Shown here: positions 8,136-17,875 of the stretch, piece after piece | Layout: every line of letters begins with the position of its first letter | Numbering within the stretch: the stretch's first letter is position 1 | From: Bacillota bacterium | GTDB taxonomy: Bacteria > Bacillota > Clostridia > Christensenellales > SZUA-584 | Assembly: GCA_023406895.1 (NCBI GenBank) | Contig: JAEXTV010000027.1 | Location: 1 to 64,000 of the forward strand | Reading direction: 5' to 3' | Length of the DNA stretch: 64,000 nt | Position numbers and translations under genes: made by a program | Notes under the pieces: model-generated | The model's database searches: none | The model's input: the letters and a program-made list of their open reading frames with translations, nothing else | What the model was told of the DNA's origin: nothing

Positions 8136-11100
8136 TCAGGGCTTCCAACGGGCGTCAATTCGGTGCACACCTTCCCCGGCATCCAGCGGCAGGCTCTTCA
8201 CAGCAGGGCCGCCGTCCATAGCCAGCCACGCGCTGCCCTGATAGCCGGGCGTCACGTTCACCGTAATGATATACTGCGCGCCGTCCTTTTCGTATTCAAT
8301 GGTATAGCTGCCAAAATCGTCGGGCACACACGGATAGACGGACAGCGCGCCGCGCTCAATGCGAAGCCCGAGCAGATAAACGACAGCCGCCTGATACATC
8401 CAGCCCGCACTGCCCGTGTACCACGTCCAGCCCGCGCGTCCGCGGTATCTGTCCGTGTCGTACACATCCGCTGCCATCACATACGGCTCCCCCTTGTATT
8501 TGGATACGCCCGCGGGCGTGCGCGTGTGGCTGATCGGGTTCAGCAGCTGAAACAGCGACAGCGCGTCGTCCTTGAGCCGCAGCTTCGCCGCCGCGATCAC
8601 AAACCAAGCCGCCGCGTGTGTGTACTGTCCGCCATTCTCGCGCACGCCGGGCAGATACTGCTTGATATAGCCGGGGTCCTTGACCCATTTGTCAAACGCC
8701 GGAGTCAACAGTCGTATGATGCCTTCCTCGCGCAGCACCAGCTGCTCCTCCGCAGAAGCAAACGCGCGTCGGGCGCGCACCGCGCCTGCCAGCACCGCCC
8801 ATGCCTGCGAAATGATATCGATGCGGCATTCGGGCGATGCCGCGCTGCCAATCGGTGTGCCGTCGTCGAAGAACGCGCGCATGTACCATTCCCCGTCCCA
8901 CGCATTCTGCTCAATGCTTGCCATCAGTTCCTGACGCGTCTTCTCATAGCGCTCCGCGAGCGCTGTCTCGCCGCGCTTTCGGCTGAGCTCCGAAAACATA
9001 CGCAGCACTTCAACGAGGAAAAATCCGAGCCAGACACTCTCTCCCTTGCCGCCCATCCCCACCTTGTCCATGCCGTCGTTCCAGTCTCCGGTGCCCATCA
9101 GCGGCAAGCCATGCTCGCCGAACTGCAGCGCCGAATCGATGGCCCGAACGCAGTGCCAAAACAGGCTCTCGCTCGTCTCCCCGGTCTCAAACGCCTCGTA
9201 GAGATCGTGACGCCCTTCGGGAATCGGCTTGCCCGAAAGGTATGGAAGCATTTCATCAAAAACGCCTGTATCGTCCGTGATACGCTCATATTCACACGCG
9301 GTGAACGGCAGGAACAGCTTGTCGTCGCTGATGTATGTGCGCACGCCGCTGGCGGGTTCGTGCCACCAGTGCAGCACGTCACCCTCCACAAACTGGCGCT
9401 GGGCGCATTTTAATATATGGGCGCGCGCCGAAGACGGATCGGTATACAGGATAGCGAGGACGTCCTGCAGCTGGTCTCGGAACCCAAAAGCCCCGCCCGA
9501 CTGGTAATAGCCCGTACGTCCCCAGAGCCGCGACGTGTACGTTTGATAGAGCAGCCATCCGTTGACAAGCGTATCGAACGATTTGTTTGCCGTTTTCACC
9601 CGGATGCCGCTCACAAGACTATGCCAGTGTCTTTTCGTAGCCTCGAGTATTTGCCGGGTTTTTTGCGCCGTGCCGAACGCGTCCAACGCCTGAGCGATCA
9701 CGGTTTCAGTGCCCCAGCCCATAAGCACGGGCATCTCAAAGCTTTCACCGGGTTTGAGTGTAATGACCGCCTGCAACGCAAGGAGCGACGCGCCGCAGCC
9801 CTCACTGTCGGAAAGCTCTTTTGCCTTGAGCGTTTCGGGCCAGACGTTATGCCCCGGCACCCCGAAAAACTCGCGCGCCGATGCCGTGTATTTCAGCTGA
9901 TGTCCTGGCATCGCAACAAACATAGCCTTGTCGGCCGACGCCATCGGCGACGACGCTTCGAGGCGGCTCTCCTTGTAACGCGCGCGAATGCCGCCGCACG
10001 CCGTGGCGGCGAGCACCGGCTCGGCATAGTAGTAAACAGACAGAGTTTCTTCGCGTTTCATGGTATTCGTCAGGCTCAAAAGCCCCGCCTTCACCGGCAT
10101 ATCCGCATCCACGAAATACGTCATGCGCGTTTCAATGCCGCCGTAACGCTCGAAAACCGTATAGCCGAAGCCGTGAATCACGCGGTAACGCCCCTCGGCG
10201 TACATATCCGGCGCGACGCTGAAGGCCTTGCCCGTTCGGTCACTGCGCACAATCACGCCCTCGCCCGGTACGTCTGTCAGCGCGTCGTTGCGGAAGGGCG
10301 TGAGCCTGAGCATGCGCGCGTTTCCGGCCCATGTATATCCGCCGCCGCCCGCGCTGATCAGGCTGCCGATCGTGCGCCCCGCGAGCAGATTGCTCCACGG
10401 CAGCGGTTGAACACCCTGAACCTCAATGCAGTATTCCGTACCGTTGCGGATAAAGCCGCCGCTGCCGTTGTCAAACGCCTTTAACAGCTTAACCGGGCGG
10501 CTGGAAGTGTGCTCCTCTATTTGTTTCTCAAACACCCAGTACGGCCGCGTCAATGCGGGCACTTTGAGCTGCTCCGAAAGCGGCATGTCGTCGTACAGCA
10601 CGAGGCACGCCACCGTCGCCATCGCCGCGACATCGGCTTTCTCCATCTCCTGCGTATTAAGCGCGTAAACGCGGCCAAGCGGCCGCCCCCCCGCTGCCGT
10701 CTCAATTTCCTTGATTTTATCACGGAGCGGGTCAATATAGGCACCCGAATGGCTGTATAAAATCACAAGCTCGGCCGGAATCTGCTTTAAGCTCATATAT
10801 TCCATCGCTTTGCCAACCGTCTTCACGGTTTCGATAAAGTCATAGCTGCTCACAAACAGGCAGATGATGGGCAGATCGCCCGATATACCGTACTTCCATA
10901 GTGACGGCAGCCCGCCGGCCTGCTCGTCTGTCGCGCAGACGGACGGCACATGAATCACCGTTCGCGAGGCAATCTGCTGGAACAGGTTGATCTGCATATT
11001 TTTGAGCTTTAAGAAACGCATCTCCACCTGCGCATGCGTCCATGCCAAATGAAACACGCGCTTCACATCCTCGTCGCCCGCGATATCCTTGAGACATTCC

Positions 11101-14100
11101 TCCGCGGCGTGCGCGCTGTCTGCCATGGCCACAGCAAACGTCAGCGTGGCTGATTCACCCGCAGGCACGTTTTTAGCGGCGCTGATGCCCACCGCGCGTG
11201 AAATATCGTGCTCACAGGAGTGCCCTGCAAGGCATGCCGGTACGCCAAACACGTTGCGGCGGCCGAATATGCATGTTCTGTCGGTAAGAAACGCGATATC
11301 TCCCGCAAAACAGGCTTTCATCGCGCTGACAATCGGCTTGCCGCGCCGATGCGCGTACAACGTGCGCCGTTCGGCATCTTCCACCGTTTCAATAAACAGC
11401 TCTGCAAATGCCGGATGCGCCTCGAAGTCTTTAACGGGAGCCAAAGCGGGCGAATAGACACACAGCACCGACAGGTTCACAGCCCGTTGCGAGTTGTTTC
11501 GGATTTCCAAGCTTCGCAGTTCCATATCGCATTCGGGCGATACGCAGATCTCGAGCGTCGTTTCAATGCCGCTAACCTGCCTGTAAAAAGACGCCTTATG
11601 AGGTTCGAATGACACACGTTCGGTATCGGCCAACAGGCAGGTGGGTAAAAACGCTGCCGACCATACCGCACCGGTATCTGTGTTTTTAATATAGATATGT
11701 ATGCCCGGTGCACGGCGCAGCACATCGCTCTCCCAGCGGGCCACCATGCGCCCGCGGCACATCGAATAACCCGTTCCGTACTGTGTGAGCATCACGGTGT
11801 AGCTGCCGTTGGATAAGAAGTGAGCTTCAGGGTATTGTGACAGCGATTTGTAAACACGCACCGTATGAATTTCCTCCGCGTAGCCCTGAGTCTCGTCGGG
11901 TTTCTCTCCAAGGCTCAGCGTCACGCTGCGTGACGGCACCTTCTCCTTGAGCAGCATCTCAGTGGCTTTCACGCAGGTGGCGCTGTGAAACAGCGTCTGC
12001 ATACGCATATCCTGCAGACAGTTGACGATGGATGAAAGGATCATGCCCTGATGGTGCGCCATGTAGCTTTTAACAATAGAAAACTTCTTTCCTCTGTGCA
12101 GCCGCGACGTTGTGTAATCAATCGCTTCAAAAAAACCGAAATGCCCATAGGCGTCTATCTTTTGCAGACGCATCATGTTGGCGAGCGCCTCGCGCGGGTT
12201 CACATTGAGCGCCAGCACCGAGGCATACGGCGCGACGACCGACTCGCGAACAAGGCCGGATTTGAGCCCGAGACCCGGGATACCGAATGCCTTGTACTGG
12301 TAGTTCATCTGGATGTCAAACGCATAATAGCCCGATTCGGAAACCCCCCACGGCACACGGCGCTGTTCTCCGTAGTCCTTCTGCATATCCACCACCGACT
12401 TATACGTTTCCCCAAGCAGTGTATTGTCGTAGCTTTTCATAATGATGAGCGGCATCAGGTATTCAAACATCGTGCCGCTCCACGAGAGCAGCACACGGCT
12501 TTCTCCCGCAATGGTGAGCGGGCGCGAAAGCCTGAACCAGTGCTTTTCCGGAACGTCCCCCTTCGCTATGGCAATGAAGCTCGTCTGACGTGCTTCCGAA
12601 GCCAGCAGATCGTAATACGAATCGCTTAAGTGTCCGCCGCGGATGTCATAGCCGATGGAAAAAAGGCCTTTCTCAGCATCATACAGGTGCGAAAAATCCG
12701 TTGCTTCAATAAGTGCCGCAATGCGTCGGCGCAACCGGCTGATTCTCTGGGCGAGGCGCCGGCACGCCACATAACTCTCACCCAGCGCCGTTTCGAGCTG
12801 TGTGACCCAATCGAGCACAGCTTTGTCGTTCTTCCCTTTGGCTTTTTCGAGAATTGCGGAAAGCGGCTCGAGCACCGAACGGAACGCTTCGGCATAGCCA
12901 GTGACGGAGACGCGGCGCAGCTTATCGCGCATAACACGTGTCTCGTCGGTATACTCATGAACTTTTTGTGCGGGAAACCTGTCCAGTACATAAGCCCAGG
13001 ACGCATAACGCAAAAAGACGGCCTCGATTTGCTGCTTCATCTCGGCCAGCGGACTCTCGTCATCGCTGATCATGGCAAGTCCGATCAGAGCGCTGAATAT
13101 GTCGTTACCGATATTGAGCGGCAGTTCCCGCCCCGATTCACGCGAAGCCACTGTCAGCCCCTGCTGGCTGTACGCCGCGAAGGGCGATACGAGCATGTCT
13201 CTCAACGCTTCGTTCGCTACGATCAGATAACAGATCAGATTACCGCTGTCCACTGATGACACATAACGCGGCTCGAGCGGTTCCAGCGTGATGATGTCGT
13301 ACCAGTTATACAAATGGCCCTGCCATTTTTCTGCTTTTTCCAGCCCCGCGACGATCCTGTCCAGCCTTTTTACCATGTCCGGTATCGTGATAAACCCAAG
13401 GTAACAGGCGCATATCGACGCGCCCATTCCGTACGCCACATTGGTAGGCGATGTCCTCTTCGCCACGCCCTTAAACGGGCTTTGCTGAAAATTATCGGGC
13501 GGCCAGTAATATTCGTCTTCTAAAGAGAAGCGCTCAAAAAAACGCCATGTTTTGAGCGCCACATCCTCCAGATATGTTTTGTGCTTCACGTCCAGCGCAA
13601 ATATTTTTGTTTGACGCGGCCGGCTGATGGCCTGTGCGATGGATGGCGCAAAAAACCATACGCTGAATACCAGAAACGCAATCAGCGAAAAACGGTGAGT
13701 GACCACAATAGACAGCGCAAACAATACCGCAGCCAGCAGCGGTGCGGCAGCCATGTTCCGCCAGTAATACGCCACGCCCATTTTGGCCTTTTTATCACCC
13801 TCTGCCGCCGTGACCCACTCAAGCAGCTTGCGGCGCGTGACGAGCCGGATGAGGCTGCGAATCACCGCATCGAGCATCAGGTACGTTTCGTACGGCAAAA
13901 ACGCAAATTTGTAAAACGCCTGCTCAAACATCATTTTGGTTTCGTACCAAACGTCTTTAAACGTAGAACCGTGCCTTGCATTTTTAGCGAGCATGACCAT
14001 GCGCGTAAAAAAGTCAATGAGGCTGTCGATGAACAGCGGCAGTATGCCGGATATGAACCAGAAAAAAGCGTTGTTGTAAAACGCGGTCTGTGACAGTAGT

Positions 14101-16460
14101 ATCACCACAAAGCTTAAAGGCGTGGACAGACTGCGCCGCATGTTATCGAGCATCTGATATTTGGCGAGCCTCGGCAGCATGTTGGGTATTTTGCCGGTCT
14201 TTGCGGGCACAGACCGCTTGAGCCACGGCAGCAGCTGCCAGTCGCCGCGTACCCAGCGATGCTGGCGGTTGGCCCAAGCGGTATAGCGGGCGGGACACCC
14301 ATCCATCAACACCACATCGCTAAGCAGCGCGCACCGCAAATGGCTCCCTTCGAGCAGGTCGTGGCTTAAAATGCTGTTGTCAGGAAAACGATCTGCCAGC
14401 ACCTGCATGTAAACCGATTTGTCGAATATGCCCTTGCCCGTGTATATACCCGTACCAAAGCCGTCCTGATACACATCCGACGCGGCGCTTGCGTAGGTAT
14501 CGAGGCCGCCCTTGCCGGAAAACACAAGCGAAAACCGCGTTTGAGCGGCGCTCACCACATCGATGCCGATGCGCGGCTGCATCACGCCATAGCCCGACGT
14601 CACGATCCCGGTTTTTTTGTCGATAACGGGGCGGTTCAGCGGATGCTCCATTGCGCCCACCATCTTGACGGCCGCGTCACGTCCAAGCTCGGTATCGCTG
14701 TCCAGTGTGATCACATATTTGATATTCTCCGGTAAGCCTTTGGTCACATGGGTAAAGGCTGAGGCATCCCCGTCAAGCAACCGGCAAAAATCAAGCAGAG
14801 CCCCGCGCTTGCGCTCGTAGCCGCCGTATCGTCCGTTTTCTTTAATCAGTGTTCGTTTGCGCTGCGCAAAGAAAAAAAGCGTTCTGCCGTACTGTGCGTT
14901 CAAACGATTCACCATCTGTTCCATGCGTTCGATAATCGCTTCATCCTGTGCGGCGATCTCGTTTTTATCTTCTTTAAAATCGCTGAGCAGCGTAAAGCTT
15001 AAGTTTTTCTGCTGATTCGCCGCCCAGTATACTTCCATTTTGGAAAGCAACTCGTGCCCGTCTTCCTCGCTTGTGACCAGCGCGGGAATCACCACCATCG
15101 TGGCGCAGTCGTCCGGAATTCCGTCTTTGAATTCCATTTTGGGTATAAACGCAGGTTTGTTGAACAGTGTGAACAGCCTGTTGTTAACCGCAATGGCCAC
15201 TGTATATACCGGAATCAGGCTGATGATAAACCCAACGATACCGTAAACAGGCGGAAACCTGAAAAACAGCGGCAAAGCAAGCAGCGCCGCGCTGATCAGC
15301 GTTGATACGGCGGCACCGCCCGCGTAAAACAGCAGCATGTGCCGCTTATAAAAATCACTGAGACGCACCTTAAACGGAACTCTCCCGAACCGCATATACA
15401 GGTCTCTTTTTCTTTGCCCGACAATGCACTCGCCCACATGTGCGCCCGATTCCGAAGCAAGTTCGGCGGCAGCGCGTGCCACAGCCGGTTCCGGCGTTTT
15501 GAGGGCTCCGGCAATGTGCGAGATGGCGGCACGGTAATAGTCACGCGAATGAGAATCCATACGCAGATAATCGGCATCTTCGCTCAGGTATTTGTGAACG
15601 GCGGAGATGCTTTCGAATACAGGCTCAAAATTGACCTTGGCAAGCAGCCGCAGAGAGGCAATGGCATTTGATATGCGGAGTATGTTATTGGCCTGTGCTG
15701 TGTGCGCTTTTTTAATCAGGCGCTCCGCTTTGAGGCCTCGCAGCGCGAGCCGCAAATTGATGCGGGCTGCCACCGAAGACGCATGCGGGTTATCGCGAAG
15801 CATGACCATTGCGTGCTCTAAAAAATCCTGATTGGACAGCACACTTTTGTAGGCATTGAGGCTGGCCTGATCTGTCATCATGCCCTTGTCCACTTGCTGG
15901 CAGAATTTTTCCGACCGGTTCCACATGGCGATCGTTTTGACGCTTTCGCGTGCAAGCACGGCCACGGCACGCAGCAGCGTGACTTTGAGCATATCTACGA
16001 ATGCCCAGAGTTCACCCGAATCAAGCTCGGATTCCTTTTGATAGACCTCCAGAAACTCCTGAATGCTGCCGACGGACACGGAGAGCGCACTGTGCCCGAG
16101 CAGCATCAACGCAAGCGCAAGACAGCGCGGCAAATGCGCATATCTGCCCGATCTTAAATGCGGCAGGCGGAACACACGCTTTTGGGTTTCGATCTGCTTG
16201 ATCTGTTCCATGAATAAAAAGCGGTTGTCGTAAAACCATTCCGAAAGCGGCGGCAGCTCCAGGCCTTTGTATTTGCGCTGGCGCGCCGCCAAATAAGCGC
16301 TTTCAATTTGACGGCGTTCGTCAGACAGATTGAGTAAACTGTCATCAATTTTTCTTGTGTAAACCTTGTCTTTCAGCGATAAGCCTGCGGCAACTTTTAG
16401 AAGTTCCTGCCGTGAGAGCGTAAAATCGTCAAGAATGTGATTGCCGTATTTGCCCAGCAT
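8136..16460 (-). CDS. Cyclic beta-1,2-glucan synthase (GT84-GH94, NdvB/ChvB-like)
   Basis: About 2774 residues, full length for this family. Order: a cytoplasmic helical region (about 1-375), membrane helices (about 375-435), a GT84 glycosyltransferase domain with TLDSDTEL and the RQHRWVRGDW motif, and further membrane helices (SFVVILLSQTAFYNNAFFWF and AAPLLAAVLFALSIVV). Next comes a glycoamylase-like cyclisation domain (SWSGTMFEYLMPLI, VPWGVSESGYYAFD), then a C-terminal GH94 phosphorylase-like domain with GTGDWNDGMD. The enzyme elongates beta-1,2-glucan from UDP-glucose, trims it and closes the ring at the inner membrane. The start MLGKYGN is preferred because GGAGGG precedes it; an ATG seven codons earlier has no such site. 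It is monocistronic. The family is best known from Proteobacteria, but full-length forms occur in Clostridia. Confidence 0.9.
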   Translation of the reverse strand: MLGKYGNHILDDFTLSRQELLKVAAGLSLKDKVYTRKIDDSLLNLSDERRQIESAYLAARQRKYKGLELPPLSEWFYDNRFLFMEQIKQIETQKRVFRLPHLRSGRYAHLPRCLALALMLLGHSALSVSVGSIQEFLEVYQKESELDSGELWAFVDMLKVTLLRAVAVLARESVKTIAMWNRSEKFCQQVDKGMMTDQASLNAYKSVLSNQDFLEHAMVMLRDNPHASSVAARINLRLALRGLKAERLIKKAHTAQANNILRISNAIASLRLLAKVNFEPVFESISAVHKYLSEDADYLRMDSHSRDYYRAAISHIAGALKTPEPAVARAAAELASESGAHVGECIVGQRKRDLYMRFGRVPFKVRLSDFYKRHMLLFYAGGAAVSTLISAALLALPLFFRFPPVYGIVGFIISLIPVYTVAIAVNNRLFTLFNKPAFIPKMEFKDGIPDDCATMVVIPALVTSEEDGHELLSKMEVYWAANQQKNLSFTLLSDFKEDKNEIAAQDEAIIERMEQMVNRLNAQYGRTLFFFAQRKRTLIKENGRYGGYERKRGALLDFCRLLDGDASAFTHVTKGLPENIKYVITLDSDTELGRDAAVKMVGAMEHPLNRPVIDKKTGIVTSGYGVMQPRIGIDVVSAAQTRFSLVFSGKGGLDTYASAASDVYQDGFGTGIYTGKGIFDKSVYMQVLADRFPDNSILSHDLLEGSHLRCALLSDVVLMDGCPARYTAWANRQHRWVRGDWQLLPWLKRSVPAKTGKIPNMLPRLAKYQMLDNMRRSLSTPLSFVVILLSQTAFYNNAFFWFISGILPLFIDSLIDFFTRMVMLAKNARHGSTFKDVWYETKMMFEQAFYKFAFLPYETYLMLDAVIRSLIRLVTRRKLLEWVTAAEGDKKAKMGVAYYWRNMAAAPLLAAVLFALSIVVTHRFSLIAFLVFSVWFFAPSIAQAISRPRQTKIFALDVKHKTYLEDVALKTWRFFERFSLEDEYYWPPDNFQQSPFKGVAKRTSPTNVAYGMGASICACYLGFITIPDMVKRLDRIVAGLEKAEKWQGHLYNWYDIITLEPLEPRYVSSVDSGNLICYLIVANEALRDMLVSPFAAYSQQGLTVASRESGRELPLNIGNDIFSALIGLAMISDDESPLAEMKQQIEAVFLRYASWAYVLDRFPAQKVHEYTDETRVMRDKLRRVSVTGYAEAFRSVLEPLSAILEKAKGKNDKAVLDWVTQLETALGESYVACRRLAQRISRLRRRIAALIEATDFSHLYDAEKGLFSIGYDIRGGHLSDSYYDLLASEARQTSFIAIAKGDVPEKHWFRLSRPLTIAGESRVLLSWSGTMFEYLMPLIIMKSYDNTLLGETYKSVVDMQKDYGEQRRVPWGVSESGYYAFDIQMNYQYKAFGIPGLGLKSGLVRESVVAPYASVLALNVNPREALANMMRLQKIDAYGHFGFFEAIDYTTSRLHRGKKFSIVKSYMAHHQGMILSSIVNCLQDMRMQTLFHSATCVKATEMLLKEKVPSRSVTLSLGEKPDETQGYAEEIHTVRVYKSLSQYPEAHFLSNGSYTVMLTQYGTGYSMCRGRMVARWESDVLRRAPGIHIYIKNTDTGAVWSAAFLPTCLLADTERVSFEPHKASFYRQVSGIETTLEICVSPECDMELRSLEIRNNSQRAVNLSVLCVYSPALAPVKDFEAHPAFAELFIETVEDAERRTLYAHRRGKPIVSAMKACFAGDIAFLTDRTCIFGRRNVFGVPACLAGHSCEHDISRAVGISAAKNVPAGESATLTFAVAMADSAHAAEECLKDIAGDEDVKRVFHLAWTHAQVEMRFLKLKNMQINLFQQIASRTVIHVPSVCATDEQAGGLPSLWKYGISGDLPIICLFVSSYDFIETVKTVGKAMEYMSLKQIPAELVILYSHSGAYIDPLRDKIKEIETAAGGRPLGRVYALNTQEMEKADVAAMATVACLVLYDDMPLSEQLKVPALTRPYWVFEKQIEEHTSSRPVKLLKAFDNGSGGFIRNGTEYCIEVQGVQPLPWSNLLAGRTIGSLISAGGGGYTWAGNARMLRLTPFRNDALTDVPGEGVIVRSDRTGKAFSVAPDMYAEGRYRVIHGFGYTVFERYGGIETRMTYFVDADMPVKAGLLSLTNTMKREETLSVYYYAEPVLAATACGGIRARYKESRLEASSPMASADKAMFVAMPGHQLKYTASAREFFGVPGHNVWPETLKAKELSDSEGCGASLLALQAVITLKPGESFEMPVLMGWGTETVIAQALDAFGTAQKTRQILEATKRHWHSLVSGIRVKTANKSFDTLVNGWLLYQTYTSRLWGRTGYYQSGGAFGFRDQLQDVLAILYTDPSSARAHILKCAQRQFVEGDVLHWWHEPASGVRTYISDDKLFLPFTACEYERITDDTGVFDEMLPYLSGKPIPEGRHDLYEAFETGETSESLFWHCVRAIDSALQFGEHGLPLMGTGDWNDGMDKVGMGGKGESVWLGFFLVEVLRMFSELSRKRGETALAERYEKTRQELMASIEQNAWDGEWYMRAFFDDGTPIGSAASPECRIDIISQAWAVLAGAVRARRAFASAEEQLVLREEGIIRLLTPAFDKWVKDPGYIKQYLPGVRENGGQYTHAAAWFVIAAAKLRLKDDALSLFQLLNPISHTRTPAGVSKYKGEPYVMAADVYDTDRYRGRAGWTWYTGSAGWMYQAAVVYLLGLRIERGALSVYPCVPDDFGSYTIEYEKDGAQYIITVNVTPGYQGSAWLAMDGGPAVKSLPLDAGEGVHRIDARWKP

Positions 16461-16481
16461 AGACCCTCCGTTGCATGTCAT

Positions 16482-16775
16482 TCTTACAAGTTATTATTGT
16501 CTTGCAGCGTAGGATCAATTCATTTGAGCGCATCAAAAAGAATGGCAAACATAAATGCCGCCGCATAATTTCTTTTTTTAAATTTGATCTGCCGATAAAA
16601 CAAGCAATCAGCAAATGTTCAACTGTAAAAAACAGTTTGTTCAGCCTCATCGTGATAATTGTGCCGAAGGATCAATCATTGTTCCTTTTCCATTCGGCTT
16701 CACAGTTCGTGGTATGCCATTATAATAACAAAAGGATAACCGCTATCGCGGCTCAAATTGAGGAAAAACCCCATA
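16482..16775. other. Intergenic, upstream of the glucan synthase gene
   Basis: AT-rich leader region of the glucan synthase gene. It contains a small actgt/acagt hairpin near 16620-16636 and TATAAT-like hexamers on both strands at 16719-16726, none with a good -35. A 73-codon minus-strand frame overlaps the gene's start but has no coding character. No gene is supported here. Confidence 0.4.
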
Positions 16776-17430
16776 CTGTCATGCTGAGGAGCGAAACAAC
16801 GCGACTGCAGTGGAAACAGGCGATCAGACACCTCATTCGGCGCTTAGCGGTCATCAACGAAGAAAAGAAACGTTGTTTATGTCATTTCAATGAGCTTAAG
16901 CGATGAATGCGCAGCAGACTGAAATCCCATGCACAAAGCGTTTTGCCATGGGATGCTATTCCACTTCGTAGTCACTTCGCTCACGCTGCGTTCAGCATGA
17001 CAGGGTGAGGCTTTTCATCAAGCTGATGAGGTCAAAGAAGACGATCAGCCACCTCATTTCGGCGCTTAGCGGTCATCAACGAAGAAAGAAAAGTTGCTTA
17101 TGCCATATCAATTGAGCTTAAGCGATGAATGCGCAGCAGACTGAAATCCCATGCACAAAGCGTTTTGCCATGGGATGCTATTCCACTTCGTAGTCACTTC
17201 ACTCACGCTCCGTTCAGCATGACAGGATGAGTTTCTTCATCAAGTTGATGAGGTCAAATAGGACGATCAGCCACCCTGTACGGCGCTTTGCAGGTCATTT
17301 TAATTGCACTTAAGAGGCTGACTGCGCAGCAGACTGAAATCCCATGCACAAAGCGTTTTGCCATGGGATGCCATTCCACTTCGTAGTCACTTCGACTTAC
17401 GCTGCGTTCAGCATGGCAAAGTGAAATTTT
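16776..17430. repeat. Tandem array of about 222-bp repeats
   Basis: Three head-to-tail copies. The cores 16892-16978 and 17114-17200 are identical over 87 bases (offset 222). A third, 17324-17393, matches the last 70 with one change (offset 193). Each core contains an imperfect palindrome around cccatg...ccatggga, then a segment ending in gttcagcatgacag. The first unit is bounded by a perfect 12-bp inverted repeat, ctgtcatgctga (16776-16787) and tcagcatgacag (16992-17003). No protein is encoded. A degenerate relative lies near 33680-33775. This looks like a dispersed intergenic foldback repeat amplified locally. Confidence 0.75.
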
Positions 17431-17463
17431 TTTCGAACCGTAATCCTCCTCGCAAAGAAGGTT

Positions 17464-17491
17464 ATAAAAAAAGAAGCCGCTTAAGCTTCTT
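17464..17491 (-). terminator. Intrinsic terminator of rnpB
   Basis: aagaagc (17471-17477) pairs with gcttctt (17485-17491), and on the minus strand the stem is followed by seven or more T. It starts about 17 bases beyond the mature 3' end of the RNase P RNA. Confidence 0.85.
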
Positions 17492-17507
17492 GTTAAGACA
17501 AAGTATT

Positions 17508-17842
17508 GAGACAAGCCTGTAAGCCGAGTTCTGTCGAGAACGGTCATCTATCTACGCCTGCGGTTGCCAGCAGGCTCCAGCGATTACATGGGGCGCGGCG
17601 GGCAGCCGCTTTCATGCCCACTATCAATCTTGCACCGGACGGGGTTTACATAGCAGCCAAGTCACCATGGCTCTGGTGAGCTCTTACCTCACCTTTCCAC
17701 CCTTGCCGGCATAAAGCCGGCGGTATATCTCTGTTGCACTTTCCTTAGAGTCGCCTCCACCGGGAGTTACCCGGCGTCCTGCCCTGCGGAGCTCGGACTT
17801 TCCTCCCATCACAACGACGGGCGACCGTTCGGCTTGCTCAAA
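17508..17842 (-). ncRNA. rnpB: RNase P RNA, bacterial type A
   Basis: Catalytic RNA of RNase P, which removes 5' leaders from tRNA precursors. On the minus strand the hallmarks are in order: 5' P1 strand gcaagcc, the GGAGGAAAGTCCGAGCTCC region with GCAGGGCAG, GGTAACTCCCGG, GAAAGTGCAACAGAGA, the GGTAAGAGCTCACC element, the CCCGTCCGGTGCAAGA segment, and the 3' end ACAGAACTCGGCTTA followed by the second P1 strand ggcttgt. Length is about 335. It lies directly after the zinc-ribbon gene, and its promoter overlaps that gene's end. A terminator follows. Confidence 0.96.
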
Positions 17843-17846
17843 TTTT

Positions 17847-17875
17847 ATTATATCAGATAAAGTATGCGGCCGCAA
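17847..17875 (-). promoter_or_regulatory. SigA promoter of rnpB inside the upstream gene's 3' end
   Basis: On the minus strand TTGCGG (17875-17870), a 17-base spacer and TATAAT (17852-17847) form a near-consensus SigA promoter. The TATAAT overlaps the TAA stop (17850-17848) of the zinc-ribbon gene. Transcription would begin about 7 bases on, at the predicted 5' end of the RNase P RNA. Confidence 0.75.

Noticed and set aside
8163..10484. Long plus-strand frames (416 and 355 codons) opposite the glucan synthase gene
   Set aside because: They are antisense shadows of a clearly coding GC-rich gene: compositionally rich in Arg/His/Ala/Pro, with no ribosome binding site and no domain pattern.
16776..17430. 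CRISPR array
   Set aside because: Repeats are about 222 bp apart with long near-identical cores and no regular short repeat-spacer pattern; no cas gene is nearby.
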